This document shows positions 12,595 through 22,028 of a stretch of 36,599 bases of DNA, in pieces. The notes beneath the pieces are model-generated. The model searched no databases and was not told where the DNA came from. It saw only the letters and a list, made by a program, of their open reading frames with translations. Every line of letters starts with the position of its first letter. Positions within the stretch are counted from its first letter, which is position 1. The position numbers were made by a program, and so were the translations under genes. Origin of the DNA: UBA8914 sp034002905 (GTDB lineage: Bacteria; Pseudomonadota; Alphaproteobacteria; UBA9219). The DNA is taken from NCBI GenBank assembly GCA_034002905.1, contig JAVEZQ010000015.1:1-36599 (forward strand). The letters run 5' to 3'.

Positions 12595-15500
12595 TTAAAA
12601 CCGGTCTTCACGATATACCAGATAATCAATCGGGCTTGCATCGCCTGTCTTTTCTTCGAGTTCCAGCCCTCTGATGAATTGGTTGATGACGCTTGCCGGT
12701 AGCGGGATGAATGTGTTTAGGGCATCGACTGCCTGACGTGTCAGGGCATAGCCATTTATCTTGTCTGTGTCGCCCTCAATAAGCTTTTCTGCCGTTCCTA
12801 CCATTCGGCCTGCAAACTCGCCAAGCCCTGAAAGCTGCCCCATTGCTGCGCCTTCACCGCTAAATCCCTGCGCACCGCTGGCTATGGTGCGGGCAAATGG
12901 GATGGTTGATGCGTAGTTGAAAAGCGTTGTGCTGACAATTCCTGTGGCAATCTCGCCTGCGCTCAATTCTTCATCGTCATCATTATCCCAATCAATCTGC
13001 CCCATGATGGCGGCGGAAATAGTGCCTTCCACCAGCAAGGCCATCAGATAGGACATTGCCAGGTCAACGCCGCTGATTTGCTTGTTCTTGTATTGGATGT
13101 TTTTATTCTTCAACAGGTTATATTTTGCGTTGAAATATGAAAAGAACATGGTTGTTGCCTTTACCAGTTCTTGCCGCTGGGTTGCGGTGTTCAGCGTGCC
13201 GCGCTCGATGGCAGCAAGGTCGGATGTCAAGCCTGATGCTTGAAGACGTGCAACGGCAATGTCTGCCGTTCTGATAGCGTCTGCATCGTCCATTCCTTCA
13301 AGTGTGGCCTTGTCATAGGCAGAAAGCCATGTCGCCGTGTCAACGATTTCCTGCATCTTCTGCATAGGGTAAAGCATCATGGCTGACACTTTGCTGCGTA
13401 CCGTTCCGGCCTTGTTGCTGTATTCATTCAAGGCATCGGCAATTTCACGGTTTAGGGTGAAGCGGCGTTCCTGCATGAAAAGTGATTTCTCTGCAACCTC
13501 GCGGGCAACGGTATAGGGGTTGCCGCGGGAAAATACTTTTGCCACGCCTTTGAATGTCTGTTTTGCACCAAGGTCTGCCCATGTGTGGGCAATACCTGAA
13601 AACTGCAACAGGGCTGTCATTGGCTTCAAACCAAGGCGGCCAACCGTGTAATTTGAACGGATGGTGCGCAATGCGCGGTTGATAGAGCCACCAGCCATCT
13701 GACCGCCAACGGCAACATCTTTAAGCCACAAGTCCAGCATTTCCTTGCGTTCGCGCCCAATGGTGTTTTGCAGAACCTCCTGCACCTCCTTCTTGCGCAG
13801 AACCTTGCTGATGTTTTCAACGGTTTCCGACATTGTGATGATGCCAACCTGTTCGCCAACGTGTTCTGTGATAACGTCAAGGTCAAGGCGGATTGGTCTG
13901 CGAACGCCGCTGACGCGCTCAATCATCGCGCCGCGCCGTGTGGAAGCCCGTGCGTTCTTTCCGATTTGCAATTCCTTGAAGGTCTGTGCCAGTTCATCGT
14001 TGCCGGTCATAACGTCTTGGTCTGCGTCATACATGATTCGCATATACCCGCCGCGCAGTTGCACGGTTTTCCCATCGGCTGTTTTGGCTTCAAACGGCGT
14101 TGCTTCAATCTTTTCTGGCGCATATCCGAAGCGGCGTTTTTCAACCGCGCTTGTTTCCGCCCAGAATGAATCCATGTAATCCCAAACCGACTGCACAAAG
14201 TTCCAGTCTTTTTCACGCATATTGGAAAGGGCATCATCAATCATGTCCTGATTCCAGCCGCGCGCTTCTTCGTATCCGTCAATCAGTTTTGCTCGGTTGT
14301 CCTCTGTTCCTTGGTGAAGGGCAATGGAAAGAAGTTCCTCAAGGCGGATGGATTCGCCGCCAACCTGATATTCTCGGTCAAGGAATCCGCGCCCTTCATC
14401 GGAATAATGTTCCTCCATGATGTCTTTGAACCGCTTAAATTCTGCGCGCTGTCTGATGTTGCGATTGATTTCTGCGCGCTGCATCGGCTCATAAACCGTG
14501 CGTGTCCACAATCCGAAGTTTTCACCGCCATCCAGCAAGGCCATCATCTGGCTTGCTTTGGTGTTTACGGCATCCACCCCATTGATGACATTACCAAGCT
14601 TGTTTTTCAGCTTTCTGTTTTGGCGGCGTTCAGATAGGGCAACGGCGCGCGGCTCGTTGTATTGCTCGGCTGTGGCAACAAGTTCTGCGGCCAGTTGTTC
14701 AAGGTCGCGTTGCTGCCCCTCAAGGATGAATTTACGCTTATTGCGCCCCTGTGTTTCAAGGTTTTCCACAAGGTCGCGCAGCCCGCGAAACTCGTTCATT
14801 GTCAGGTCGCGGTAATGGGTCTTTGTGTCTGCTGCCAGCAATTCAGGCGGCATGACCAGCGCAGCATCTTCGTCCTGCTCCTTGCGCATTATCCATTCAT
14901 TCATGGCCTGCAATTCAATGTTCAGGCGTTTTGCTTCGGACAGGCGCGGGGCAAGGTTATACTTATCAAGTATTTGCCATATCTTTTGATGATATTCAGG
15001 GTCAATCTTTACCTTGCTGGCATCGCCCTTGGGCGGGATTTTTTCCAGTTTCTTGAATTTATCAATCGCCTTGTTTGTTTCGTCACGCGCAGCCTTTGAC
15101 AGGCGGTGCAGGTGCTTGTTCACAATCTCACGGCGTTTCGCATCTGCGGCGGCTTCAAAGTCTTTCTTGCCAAGCGCGCGCCCATAATCACGGGCGGCTT
15201 TCAATGCGGCGCGATAGTATTTATCAGGCTTAACGGCTTGGTCAACGGTGAGTGTTCCAAGGGCTATTTCAGCGGCGCGGGCAAAGTCGCCGTCTGATGG
15301 GTATTCAACGCCTGTGCGCTGGGATAATGCCTTCAATTCAACCTGTGCGGCCTTTGTGTCTTCGGCCATGACCATTGCCAGGGCTTCCTGTTCAATCGTG
15401 CCATCGTTGAGCATATCGCCATATTGGGCAATCATGCGGTCTTCTGTCTGCTTGTGTACCGCCGCCGCATATGGTTCTGCCTGCTGCATATCCCGCAGCA

Positions 15501-18500
15501 TTTCAATGGCTGATTTGTAGCCGAACATATCGGAAATAAGCTTGGGGTCTATGCCGCCCTGCTTTGTTCTTGTGCCGCGCGGAAGGTATTTTAGTTCTTC
15601 CTTTCCAAGCTTTTGCGTTGGGCTGGCATCATCAAAGGCCTTGATGGTCAGTTCCTCATTAAGCTGGTGCTGTTCTTTGATTGGCGTGATGGTGTTGCCG
15701 TCATCATCAACCATCATGGAAACGCCTTCAAAGTCTGAACCGGTCTGCAAGAAATTTGTCACCTGATAAACAGGCATCTTTTGCAGTTCGGCTTCAACTT
15801 CGCGCTGGACGCGGGCAAACTCCGTGTTCCACCATTCTGTGTTTTGGCGGCGCGCCTGACGGATGGCCTTTCTGAAAAGCTTGTTTTTTGCTTCTCTGAT
15901 GGCTTCTTCCTTGCGTTTAAGGTACTGCTCGCGCTGGGGCTTTGTAAGCATTTCAAGCGTCTGTGCTTCAATGCCGACAACGGGGTTGTTGCGGATGGCA
16001 TTGATTTCATCGTTTGTGGCAAGCAGCCGGTCAAAGACACCTTTCATTTCGGGCGAAACATTGACGTTTAGCGATTTAATGCTTCGGTAAAGGTTGGTCA
16101 GCCATAGCTTGAATTTGTCAAATGTGGCGCGAAGGGATGCGCTGGGGGCTTCGCCTTGATAAAGATACGCTTCAAAGCCGCGGGCGAATTGTTCGTGCTG
16201 TGGTGTTTGCACTTGGTCATAAGACTGAACGCCAAGCCATTCCATCGTGCGCGCGAAGTCGTCTTTGATGGCCTGCGGCGCGTCTGGCTGTGATGCAATG
16301 TCTGCGAAAATATCAAGGAAAACGTGGCCTGTTTCATGCAATAGGGTCGATTGGTCTGCGCCCTCAAACAGCTTTATGATGGTTTGCCCGCCGTCTGCAA
16401 ATTGCGTCACGCCACGTTCTGCCTGATAAAATGCGCCAGGCTGTGCCGTTTCATATTCCATGCGGTATTGTTCTGTTGCTTGGTCAATGGCCGCGTCAAT
16501 CTCGGCTGCGCTGGCGGTGGTGATGTCAACGCCTTGTTCGGAAAGAAGGTCAAGGATTTGCTGTTCTGCTTCTTCGATTGATTCCTGCTCAAGCATTTCA
16601 TCGCTTCGGATATAGTTTCCAAAGGTTTCATCGCGCAATTTGTCCAGTAGGTCGTTGCGGTCAACATAGCCGTTTCCATCGTCCGTGAATACGCCTGATG
16701 TTCCAAGGTCGCCCTCAAGTTCCGAAACAACGATGTTGTCAATGTCGCGCAGCTTCCCGCGCGCATAAAGTCTTGGATGGCTCTTTGGCGTGATGCCGAT
16801 ATGCTCCAATTCAGCCGCGATGGGTGAACCGCGCTGGATGCCGCCGCGGGCAATAAGGGCGTTAATCAGCGGTGTTGGTGTTGCCTTGGTGCGTTTTCTT
16901 GGTGTTGTTCCGAAAAATCCAGCCTTTTCCGCACGCTTTTTCTGTCCACGTTTTTCCGCTGCTGCTCTGGCTTTTACCTTTGAGCGCAGGCGGTCATAGT
17001 ATGCCTTGCCAGTTCCGACACGGCGCACCGGCGGGCGGAATCCCTCCACCTGAAAATTTGTTCCGAAGCGGCGTTCAAACACCCGTGTGGCGGCTTCATC
17101 ACCGCTTCTGATAAGGGTTCGGGCAAAAGAGCCATAAAGCGTTGCTTCGGTGGCTGCCGCTTCTGGTGTTCTCACCTTCTCGCCCATGACGGCTGGATTC
17201 ATAAGGTTGTCACGGATTTGCCGTTCAATGCGTTCATCCAGCGCAGCTTCTTGTGTCTGCTCATATTGTGCGCCCCATTCTTCCTGCGCCTGTCTGACGG
17301 CCTGCTGAATGAATGCGTCACGCTCTGCTGGGTCTGCCATATCCCAGCCTTGCACGGCAGGGTCAACGGTGGGGTCAACCTTCATAAAATCGGTCATGAA
17401 GTCATACGCGCTGTCAGGCACATTGGCAACGGCGTGCAAAAACTCGTCAAGCGGAATGGAAATATCCGTGCCAGCTACTTCGGCCTGCTCGAATTGCTCA
17501 CGGGCTGATGGTGCAAGCTGATAGAATTGCTCTGGGTCAATGCCTGATTGATAGAATTGGCGAACAACGGTTGCATCCAGCGTGACAACCTTTCCGTCTG
17601 GGTTGCCTGCTTTAAGCACTTCTCGCATCTTTTCTGCGTCACGGGCATTTGTTTTTGTAGCACGTATGGCATTGATGGTTTCAATGGTTTTCTGCTTTTG
17701 AAACTCACGCTCCACCTGCTCTTGAACTGCCTGCGGCACGCGCCGGTCGGTGATGTGCAGTGCCGCAAGGACAAGGCCTTGCAGTGTTGCACCAACGGCT
17801 GCGCCAAGGGTTGCATCCTCGCCAGCTTCGCCAAGCGAATAGTCTTCGCGCTCTGGGTCAATAAAGCCCTGCGTGATAAGGCGTTGCAAAAACCCTTCTG
17901 CGGCTTCCTGTATGCCCTCCGCTCCGCCAGCCATGACCATCTTTCCGACAAACTCAACGGCATCATTTCTGTATTTGTCGGGAACGGCTTTGAAGATTTT
18001 GTCTGCTGCGGGGAAGCGTTTAAGAATCATGTCATAAACAGGCATTTCTGTTGCTGCTGTGACAATGCCGCCCGTTAAAACCCCAAGGGATTCCATCGTG
18101 CCGTCAGGGTCAACGTCACGTCCACGCTTCTGTGCCATTTCAATTTCATCCATCTGGGCAGAAGAACCCTGCGCAAGTGTGGATATAATTGCCAGCGGTC
18201 GGCTAATCCATGCCGTTGCGATAGTTGATGCGCCCTGCCCAAGGCCGCGCGCGAAGTCATCCTTGAACCCTCTGCGCTCAACGGGTGGCGCAATCAGGTC
18301 GCCAACGGAACGAACCTTCTTCCCGACATATTCAAGGGTGCTGCCCGCCATAGAAGCAACGCCAATTGCCGCTGTTGATGCAAGGTCATTCATGCCAGAA
18401 ATAACAGGGATGCGCCAAAGCTTTCCTTCCTGCTCTGCCTGACGCATAAGCACTTCGCCTTCGGCAGCAATGTTTGCCACGGCTGAAAGCTGCCCGCCAA

Positions 18501-18903
18501 CGCCCTGAATGGTGCGGCCTGCAAAGTCGTCAACAACGGATGCGCCCAATGAGCGCATAAGGTCAAGAGTGCCAAGCAATGCGCCAACGTCATCATGCGC
18601 CAGCTTTGCGTTGTCATCTTCCTGCAACCATGCGGCATAGTCTGGGAATAGCGACACGATGCGGTCAGCGGTCATGTCGTCCATTTTCATAGTGTTTCGG
18701 TATGTGTCCAGTTCGTTTTCAACGAATGCTGGCGGAACGCCTGCGGCGCGCCCAAGCTTTGTTGCTTCGGCATATTGGTCTGGGTTTGTGTTTGCGGCGG
18801 CAAGGATGGATTGGCGCAAAGATTCTCTGCGCTCTGTGCTGGCCTGCTGCATAAAGTCGCCGACCATATCAGGCGTTAATTCTTCAAGGCTTGGCGGCTG
18901 CAT
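12595..18903 (-). CDS. giant ejection (internal virion) protein with metallopeptidase-like motif
   Basis: A 2102-residue product in the place of T7 gp16, the largest ejected protein. Gly/Ala-rich hydrophobic stretches near residues 170-260 and 1960-2020 could enter the host membrane. Residues 856-860 are HETGH, an HExxH zinc-peptidase motif inside STLLHETGHVFLDIFADI. This occurs in the polyvalent large proteins of other phages. The C-terminal third, with DAIRTADIAVARLQASGLTS and ATTMFFSYFNAKYNLLKNK, is a recurrent domain of such large podovirus proteins. The rest is mostly helical with long charged coils. It should form part of the trans-envelope channel for DNA; the protease may process host envelope or its own partners. 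The 41 bases before the fibre gene hold nothing else. Confidence 0.75.
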   Translation of the reverse strand: MQPPSLEELTPDMVGDFMQQASTERRESLRQSILAAANTNPDQYAEATKLGRAAGVPPAFVENELDTYRNTMKMDDMTADRIVSLFPDYAAWLQEDDNAKLAHDDVGALLGTLDLMRSLGASVVDDFAGRTIQGVGGQLSAVANIAAEGEVLMRQAEQEGKLWRIPVISGMNDLASTAAIGVASMAGSTLEYVGKKVRSVGDLIAPPVERRGFKDDFARGLGQGASTIATAWISRPLAIISTLAQGSSAQMDEIEMAQKRGRDVDPDGTMESLGVLTGGIVTAATEMPVYDMILKRFPAADKIFKAVPDKYRNDAVEFVGKMVMAGGAEGIQEAAEGFLQRLITQGFIDPEREDYSLGEAGEDATLGAAVGATLQGLVLAALHITDRRVPQAVQEQVEREFQKQKTIETINAIRATKTNARDAEKMREVLKAGNPDGKVVTLDATVVRQFYQSGIDPEQFYQLAPSAREQFEQAEVAGTDISIPLDEFLHAVANVPDSAYDFMTDFMKVDPTVDPAVQGWDMADPAERDAFIQQAVRQAQEEWGAQYEQTQEAALDERIERQIRDNLMNPAVMGEKVRTPEAAATEATLYGSFARTLIRSGDEAATRVFERRFGTNFQVEGFRPPVRRVGTGKAYYDRLRSKVKARAAAEKRGQKKRAEKAGFFGTTPRKRTKATPTPLINALIARGGIQRGSPIAAELEHIGITPKSHPRLYARGKLRDIDNIVVSELEGDLGTSGVFTDDGNGYVDRNDLLDKLRDETFGNYIRSDEMLEQESIEEAEQQILDLLSEQGVDITTASAAEIDAAIDQATEQYRMEYETAQPGAFYQAERGVTQFADGGQTIIKLFEGADQSTLLHETGHVFLDIFADIASQPDAPQAIKDDFARTMEWLGVQSYDQVQTPQHEQFARGFEAYLYQGEAPSASLRATFDKFKLWLTNLYRSIKSLNVNVSPEMKGVFDRLLATNDEINAIRNNPVVGIEAQTLEMLTKPQREQYLKRKEEAIREAKNKLFRKAIRQARRQNTEWWNTEFARVQREVEAELQKMPVYQVTNFLQTGSDFEGVSMMVDDDGNTITPIKEQHQLNEELTIKAFDDASPTQKLGKEELKYLPRGTRTKQGGIDPKLISDMFGYKSAIEMLRDMQQAEPYAAAVHKQTEDRMIAQYGDMLNDGTIEQEALAMVMAEDTKAAQVELKALSQRTGVEYPSDGDFARAAEIALGTLTVDQAVKPDKYYRAALKAARDYGRALGKKDFEAAADAKRREIVNKHLHRLSKAARDETNKAIDKFKKLEKIPPKGDASKVKIDPEYHQKIWQILDKYNLAPRLSEAKRLNIELQAMNEWIMRKEQDEDAALVMPPELLAADTKTHYRDLTMNEFRGLRDLVENLETQGRNKRKFILEGQQRDLEQLAAELVATAEQYNEPRAVALSERRQNRKLKNKLGNVINGVDAVNTKASQMMALLDGGENFGLWTRTVYEPMQRAEINRNIRQRAEFKRFKDIMEEHYSDEGRGFLDREYQVGGESIRLEELLSIALHQGTEDNRAKLIDGYEEARGWNQDMIDDALSNMREKDWNFVQSVWDYMDSFWAETSAVEKRRFGYAPEKIEATPFEAKTADGKTVQLRGGYMRIMYDADQDVMTGNDELAQTFKELQIGKNARASTRRGAMIERVSGVRRPIRLDLDVITEHVGEQVGIITMSETVENISKVLRKKEVQEVLQNTIGRERKEMLDLWLKDVAVGGQMAGGSINRALRTIRSNYTVGRLGLKPMTALLQFSGIAHTWADLGAKQTFKGVAKVFSRGNPYTVAREVAEKSLFMQERRFTLNREIADALNEYSNKAGTVRSKVSAMMLYPMQKMQEIVDTATWLSAYDKATLEGMDDADAIRTADIAVARLQASGLTSDLAAIERGTLNTATQRQELVKATTMFFSYFNAKYNLLKNKNIQYKNKQISGVDLAMSYLMALLVEGTISAAIMGQIDWDNDDDEELSAGEIATGIVSTTLFNYASTIPFARTIASGAQGFSGEGAAMGQLSGLGEFAGRMVGTAEKLIEGDTDKINGYALTRQAVDALNTFIPLPASVINQFIRGLELEEKTGDASPIDYLVYREDRF

Positions 18904-20985
18904 TTATCGTACCTTCCCAACGGTTGCCATATAGGTTGCCCATACCGCTTCGGGCGTTGGGCTTACATTGATGCTGATAAGCTGCGACACGATGCGTTCG
19001 CGCTCTTGCTCTGGTATAGCAAACATATCACTGATTTGCGGCTTTTTCTTCATGGAAATATAGTCGGCGGCAAATTTCATGACGTGCTGCTTCTCAAGCG
19101 GTTTGCCTGATGCTCGCTCAAGTTCAATGCGATAATTGACATAGTTTCGCATTGCCGCAACGGATTGCTTGTTCTTTTTGTTGTCAGGGTCGTATGCGCT
19201 CGATTTGCCTTGGCTGCGGAAATAGTATTCCACAACGCCGTCAACCAGTTCTTGGTTGAATTTGTTTTCCGGCTTCTGCAATTCGGCTTGCTTTGTTTTG
19301 TATTTTTGCAGGTCATCAAAGGTGACATTCTGCACGATTTCGGGCGCGTCAAGGTTGGCTGACATAAGTTCGCTGCTGGTCATGGCATCAAGGCCAGCAA
19401 CAACGTCAGGGTCAGAAACGCCCTTATATGCGGTGACATCAATTCCAAGCGATGCTGCTTCCGCGCGTATCTGGGCAGGCACTTTCGTCCAGTCGCCATT
19501 GTTCTGCGAAACAATCTGCGTGACCTGTGTTTGAATTTCATTCTTGCGCGCCGTTTCTGCTGCGGCCTGCGCCTTCATCTGGTTATCGTGCAGGGCAATA
19601 AGTTCTGCGCCCGCGCCAGGGTATTGTCTGTCAAGGTCATCGGCTGCTTTGCGAACGGCTGCCGAGTCCACAGGCATTGTGCTGGACATCTGCGTTGCAA
19701 TGCGATTCAGGCGGTCTTTCCATCCGTCATAATACTTGCCATATTTTTCTGGGTCTGATGTTGCCAGTCGGTCATATTCGCGCAAACGCGCATCCATGAT
19801 GCGGTCAGGGCTTGCGCCTTTTTTCAGTTCGCCAATCATTTTCTTGGCAAAGTCGCTGCGATGGTTCACGGCTATGTCAAACGCAAGAAGCTTTACATTG
19901 TCGGGCAATTCGTCAATGCCGTATGATTTCCAGTATTTTTCTTTATAGATTTTTTCCGCGCCTGCTCGGTCAAGGTTTTCAACGTCAACATCAGGATTCC
20001 ATTTGCTGTTGATGCCGAATTTCGCAATCGCTCCGTCAGGCTCTTGGGCGATTTGTTCACCGCCTTCAAGCTGGTCTATGACGAAAGAAACAATGCTGTC
20101 TGGGTCTGTCATTGATGCGCCAAAACGTCCGCGCTGGTAGGCGATTGTTGCAGCGGCTTTTGGAACGGCTTTGCCCAGCAATGCTTCAATCTTCATGGCT
20201 GTTTCAAAGTCGTTTATCTGTCCGCGCGCGCGTGCTTCACGATAGACGGTCGCGGCAAGAAGTGTCTTTGTCGGGTCATTCTCTTGGTCGGCTGCGGCAA
20301 TCATGGCATTGATTTGTGTGCCACGCATACCAGCGTAAATCTTGCGCTTTTCATCGGCAAGCTTTTCTTCGCCCCAGCCTTCGCTTGTGGCGCGCGATTG
20401 CAATAGGTCGAAGTTTTCCTGCGCCCGCTTGTTAAAATCTGCATCGTCCATGTAATTCAGGGCGATTTCCTGCATATTCAGGTTAAGGCGGGAATCAAGC
20501 GTTTCATTTTTGAAGTTGGTGTATTCGCCCAAAGCATGACGCTGCGCAAGGTCGCCGTATCTGCGCCCCATTTGAATCATGGCGCGCTGGAACATTGACC
20601 GCACTTCCGTGTTTTCTTCGGTCTGCCCATCAAAACGCTTTTGGATTTCCGCAAGCTTCTGCGCTGTCATCTGCGGCGCATTCAGGGCATTCTGTCCTTT
20701 GACGGTCAAAAGCCCTTGCTCTGGGTTATATAGGAAGTCGGACATTTCCCGTTCGGCTTCTGTCTGCATTTGAAGGGCGCGCAATTCATTGTTTTCCTGC
20801 GCGATGTCGATGGCCTTCTTTTCCCATTGCTGACCAAGTTTCCCGATTGCTGTTCCTGCACGCATAAGCCCTTCGGCTTGCAAAGAACCAAAGGCGGCGG
20901 ATGGTGCATCAATGTTCTGGCGGACGTTTGGAATGCCCTGCTGCTGCACTCTGCGGTCATTGTAAACGGGTACTTGGATTGCCAT
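18904..20985 (-). CDS. ejection protein with embedded GH108-type muramidase
   Basis: A 693-residue product in the T7 gp15 position. Residues about 1-290 are helical. Residues 296-380 match the GH108 lysozyme family: FVIDQLEGGEQIAQEPDGAI (Glu307 the candidate catalytic acid in LEGGE), KFGINSKWN, AGAEKIYKEKYWKSYGIDEL and LLAFDIAVNHRSDF. The remainder is helical. In T7 the cell-wall-cutting enzyme sits on gp16; here it lies in the preceding protein. It should make a local hole in peptidoglycan during DNA entry. The stop directly abuts the start of the giant protein gene, and the start has AGGTGA upstream. Confidence 0.8.
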   Translation of the reverse strand: MAIQVPVYNDRRVQQQGIPNVRQNIDAPSAAFGSLQAEGLMRAGTAIGKLGQQWEKKAIDIAQENNELRALQMQTEAEREMSDFLYNPEQGLLTVKGQNALNAPQMTAQKLAEIQKRFDGQTEENTEVRSMFQRAMIQMGRRYGDLAQRHALGEYTNFKNETLDSRLNLNMQEIALNYMDDADFNKRAQENFDLLQSRATSEGWGEEKLADEKRKIYAGMRGTQINAMIAAADQENDPTKTLLAATVYREARARGQINDFETAMKIEALLGKAVPKAAATIAYQRGRFGASMTDPDSIVSFVIDQLEGGEQIAQEPDGAIAKFGINSKWNPDVDVENLDRAGAEKIYKEKYWKSYGIDELPDNVKLLAFDIAVNHRSDFAKKMIGELKKGASPDRIMDARLREYDRLATSDPEKYGKYYDGWKDRLNRIATQMSSTMPVDSAAVRKAADDLDRQYPGAGAELIALHDNQMKAQAAAETARKNEIQTQVTQIVSQNNGDWTKVPAQIRAEAASLGIDVTAYKGVSDPDVVAGLDAMTSSELMSANLDAPEIVQNVTFDDLQKYKTKQAELQKPENKFNQELVDGVVEYYFRSQGKSSAYDPDNKKNKQSVAAMRNYVNYRIELERASGKPLEKQHVMKFAADYISMKKKPQISDMFAIPEQERERIVSQLISINVSPTPEAVWATYMATVGKVR

Positions 20986-21006
20986 TATTTTTCACCTGTC
21001 TTCTTA

Positions 21007-21543
21007 TCAACCAAGGACATTCACGCCCTTTGCGTTATAGTTTTGCCAGCTTTCAGCAACGGTTGAAGCACCAGAAAGAAGAGTCGTAAACATCCCTGTA
21101 TTGGCTGCGCTTCGTGCGTTTTTACCTGCAAGAACCTTGTTTGCTGCGCTTGCTTCGTAATTCATCCCTTGAACCTGATAGCCATAGGCTTCGCGTGCCG
21201 CATTGTTGCGAATGGTGAGCGCATCAAGTTCGCCAAACATGGCTGTGTCGGAAAGGGTATCAAGAACATTGTCGCTGCCAAGGTCAATGCCACGGGCTGC
21301 AAAGCCGACACGTTGCTGTGCCTTCACCTGCTGAACCTGACGGCGGTGCTTTTCTTCTTCGGCCTGACCGCGCTTAATGGCATCTTCGGCAGCGCGGTCG
21401 GAAATGATTTTGTTGTTTCGGTCAACCGCAGCTTGATAATTCATCTGCGATTGCTGGGCGCGGCCTTGCTGATATTGACCGTACATTGTCATGCCGGTCG
21501 AAAGAACGGTTGCGCCTATTGCGGCTGCTGCGAGGGTACACAT
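21007..21543 (-). CDS. T7 gp14-like internal virion protein
   Basis: A 178-residue product starting MCTLAAAAIGATVLSTGMTM, a hydrophobic, Gly/Ala-rich head, followed by a long Gln- and charge-rich helix (YQQGRAQQSQMNYQAAVDRN) and VGFAARGIDLGSDNVLDTLS, which recurs in the gp14-type ejection proteins of many podoviruses. It likely forms the outer-membrane portion of the ejection channel. Its start overlaps the preceding gene by 28 bases. Order (gp12, gp13, gp14, gp15, gp16 equivalents) is conserved with T7. Confidence 0.75.
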   Translation of the reverse strand: MCTLAAAAIGATVLSTGMTMYGQYQQGRAQQSQMNYQAAVDRNNKIISDRAAEDAIKRGQAEEEKHRRQVQQVKAQQRVGFAARGIDLGSDNVLDTLSDTAMFGELDALTIRNNAAREAYGYQVQGMNYEASAANKVLAGKNARSAANTGMFTTLLSGASTVAESWQNYNAKGVNVLG

Positions 21544-22028
21544 GGCGAAAAGTCCTTTTCTACATAGTGGAATGGCTTATTGAGCCAGCCAAAAGGTTTT
21601 GCGTCCATTATAGTGAAGCCAAGCATTTTTAGCCAGCGCAATGATGCTGTATTGCCTTGTAAAACGTAATTATACACACGTTCGCCCGCGGCAAGTGTTT
21701 GAAGATATTTTGCAGACTCCACGATAAAACCGCGTTTGATGTCTTCAATTCCTTCCGTTCCAAGCAGCCATATAGAGCGTTTGCGGTCAAGGATGGTGCT
21801 TTGCCCGCCAAGGCCGAACATGAGAAGCGGAATGTCTTGCCCTGGCATCATGACGGTAAAGGCCTGTTTGCTGTCCTGCACGCTGTAAATAAGAGCGTCA
21901 AGCGGCTTCAATGCGCACATTGACCAAACTTCATCAACGTCAATCGCCCGCAGGTGCGGTGCAATAAGGTGGCAATGCTCAACGGTTGCCGGTATTACCA
22001 GCGCGCCTTTTGTGTGGTCATAACTCAT
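21516..22028 (-). CDS. T7 gp13-like / GNAT-fold virion-associated protein
   Basis: A 170-residue product. The pattern RAIDVDEVWSMCALKPLDAL, PLLMFGLGGQS, IWLLGTEGIED, AAGERVYNYVLQGNTASLRW, LKMLGFTI follows the acetyltransferase (GNAT) fold seen in T7 gp13-type proteins, ending with the typical N-x-ASLRWLKMLGF pattern of the acetyl-CoA-binding half. Such proteins are needed for assembly of T7-like ejection proteins; enzyme activity is often not shown. It overlaps the tail nozzle gene by 11 bases and the gp14-like gene by 28. Confidence 0.7.
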   Translation of the reverse strand: MSYDHTKGALVIPATVEHCHLIAPHLRAIDVDEVWSMCALKPLDALIYSVQDSKQAFTVMMPGQDIPLLMFGLGGQSTILDRKRSIWLLGTEGIEDIKRGFIVESAKYLQTLAAGERVYNYVLQGNTASLRWLKMLGFTIMDAKPFGWLNKPFHYVEKDFSPCVPSQQPQ

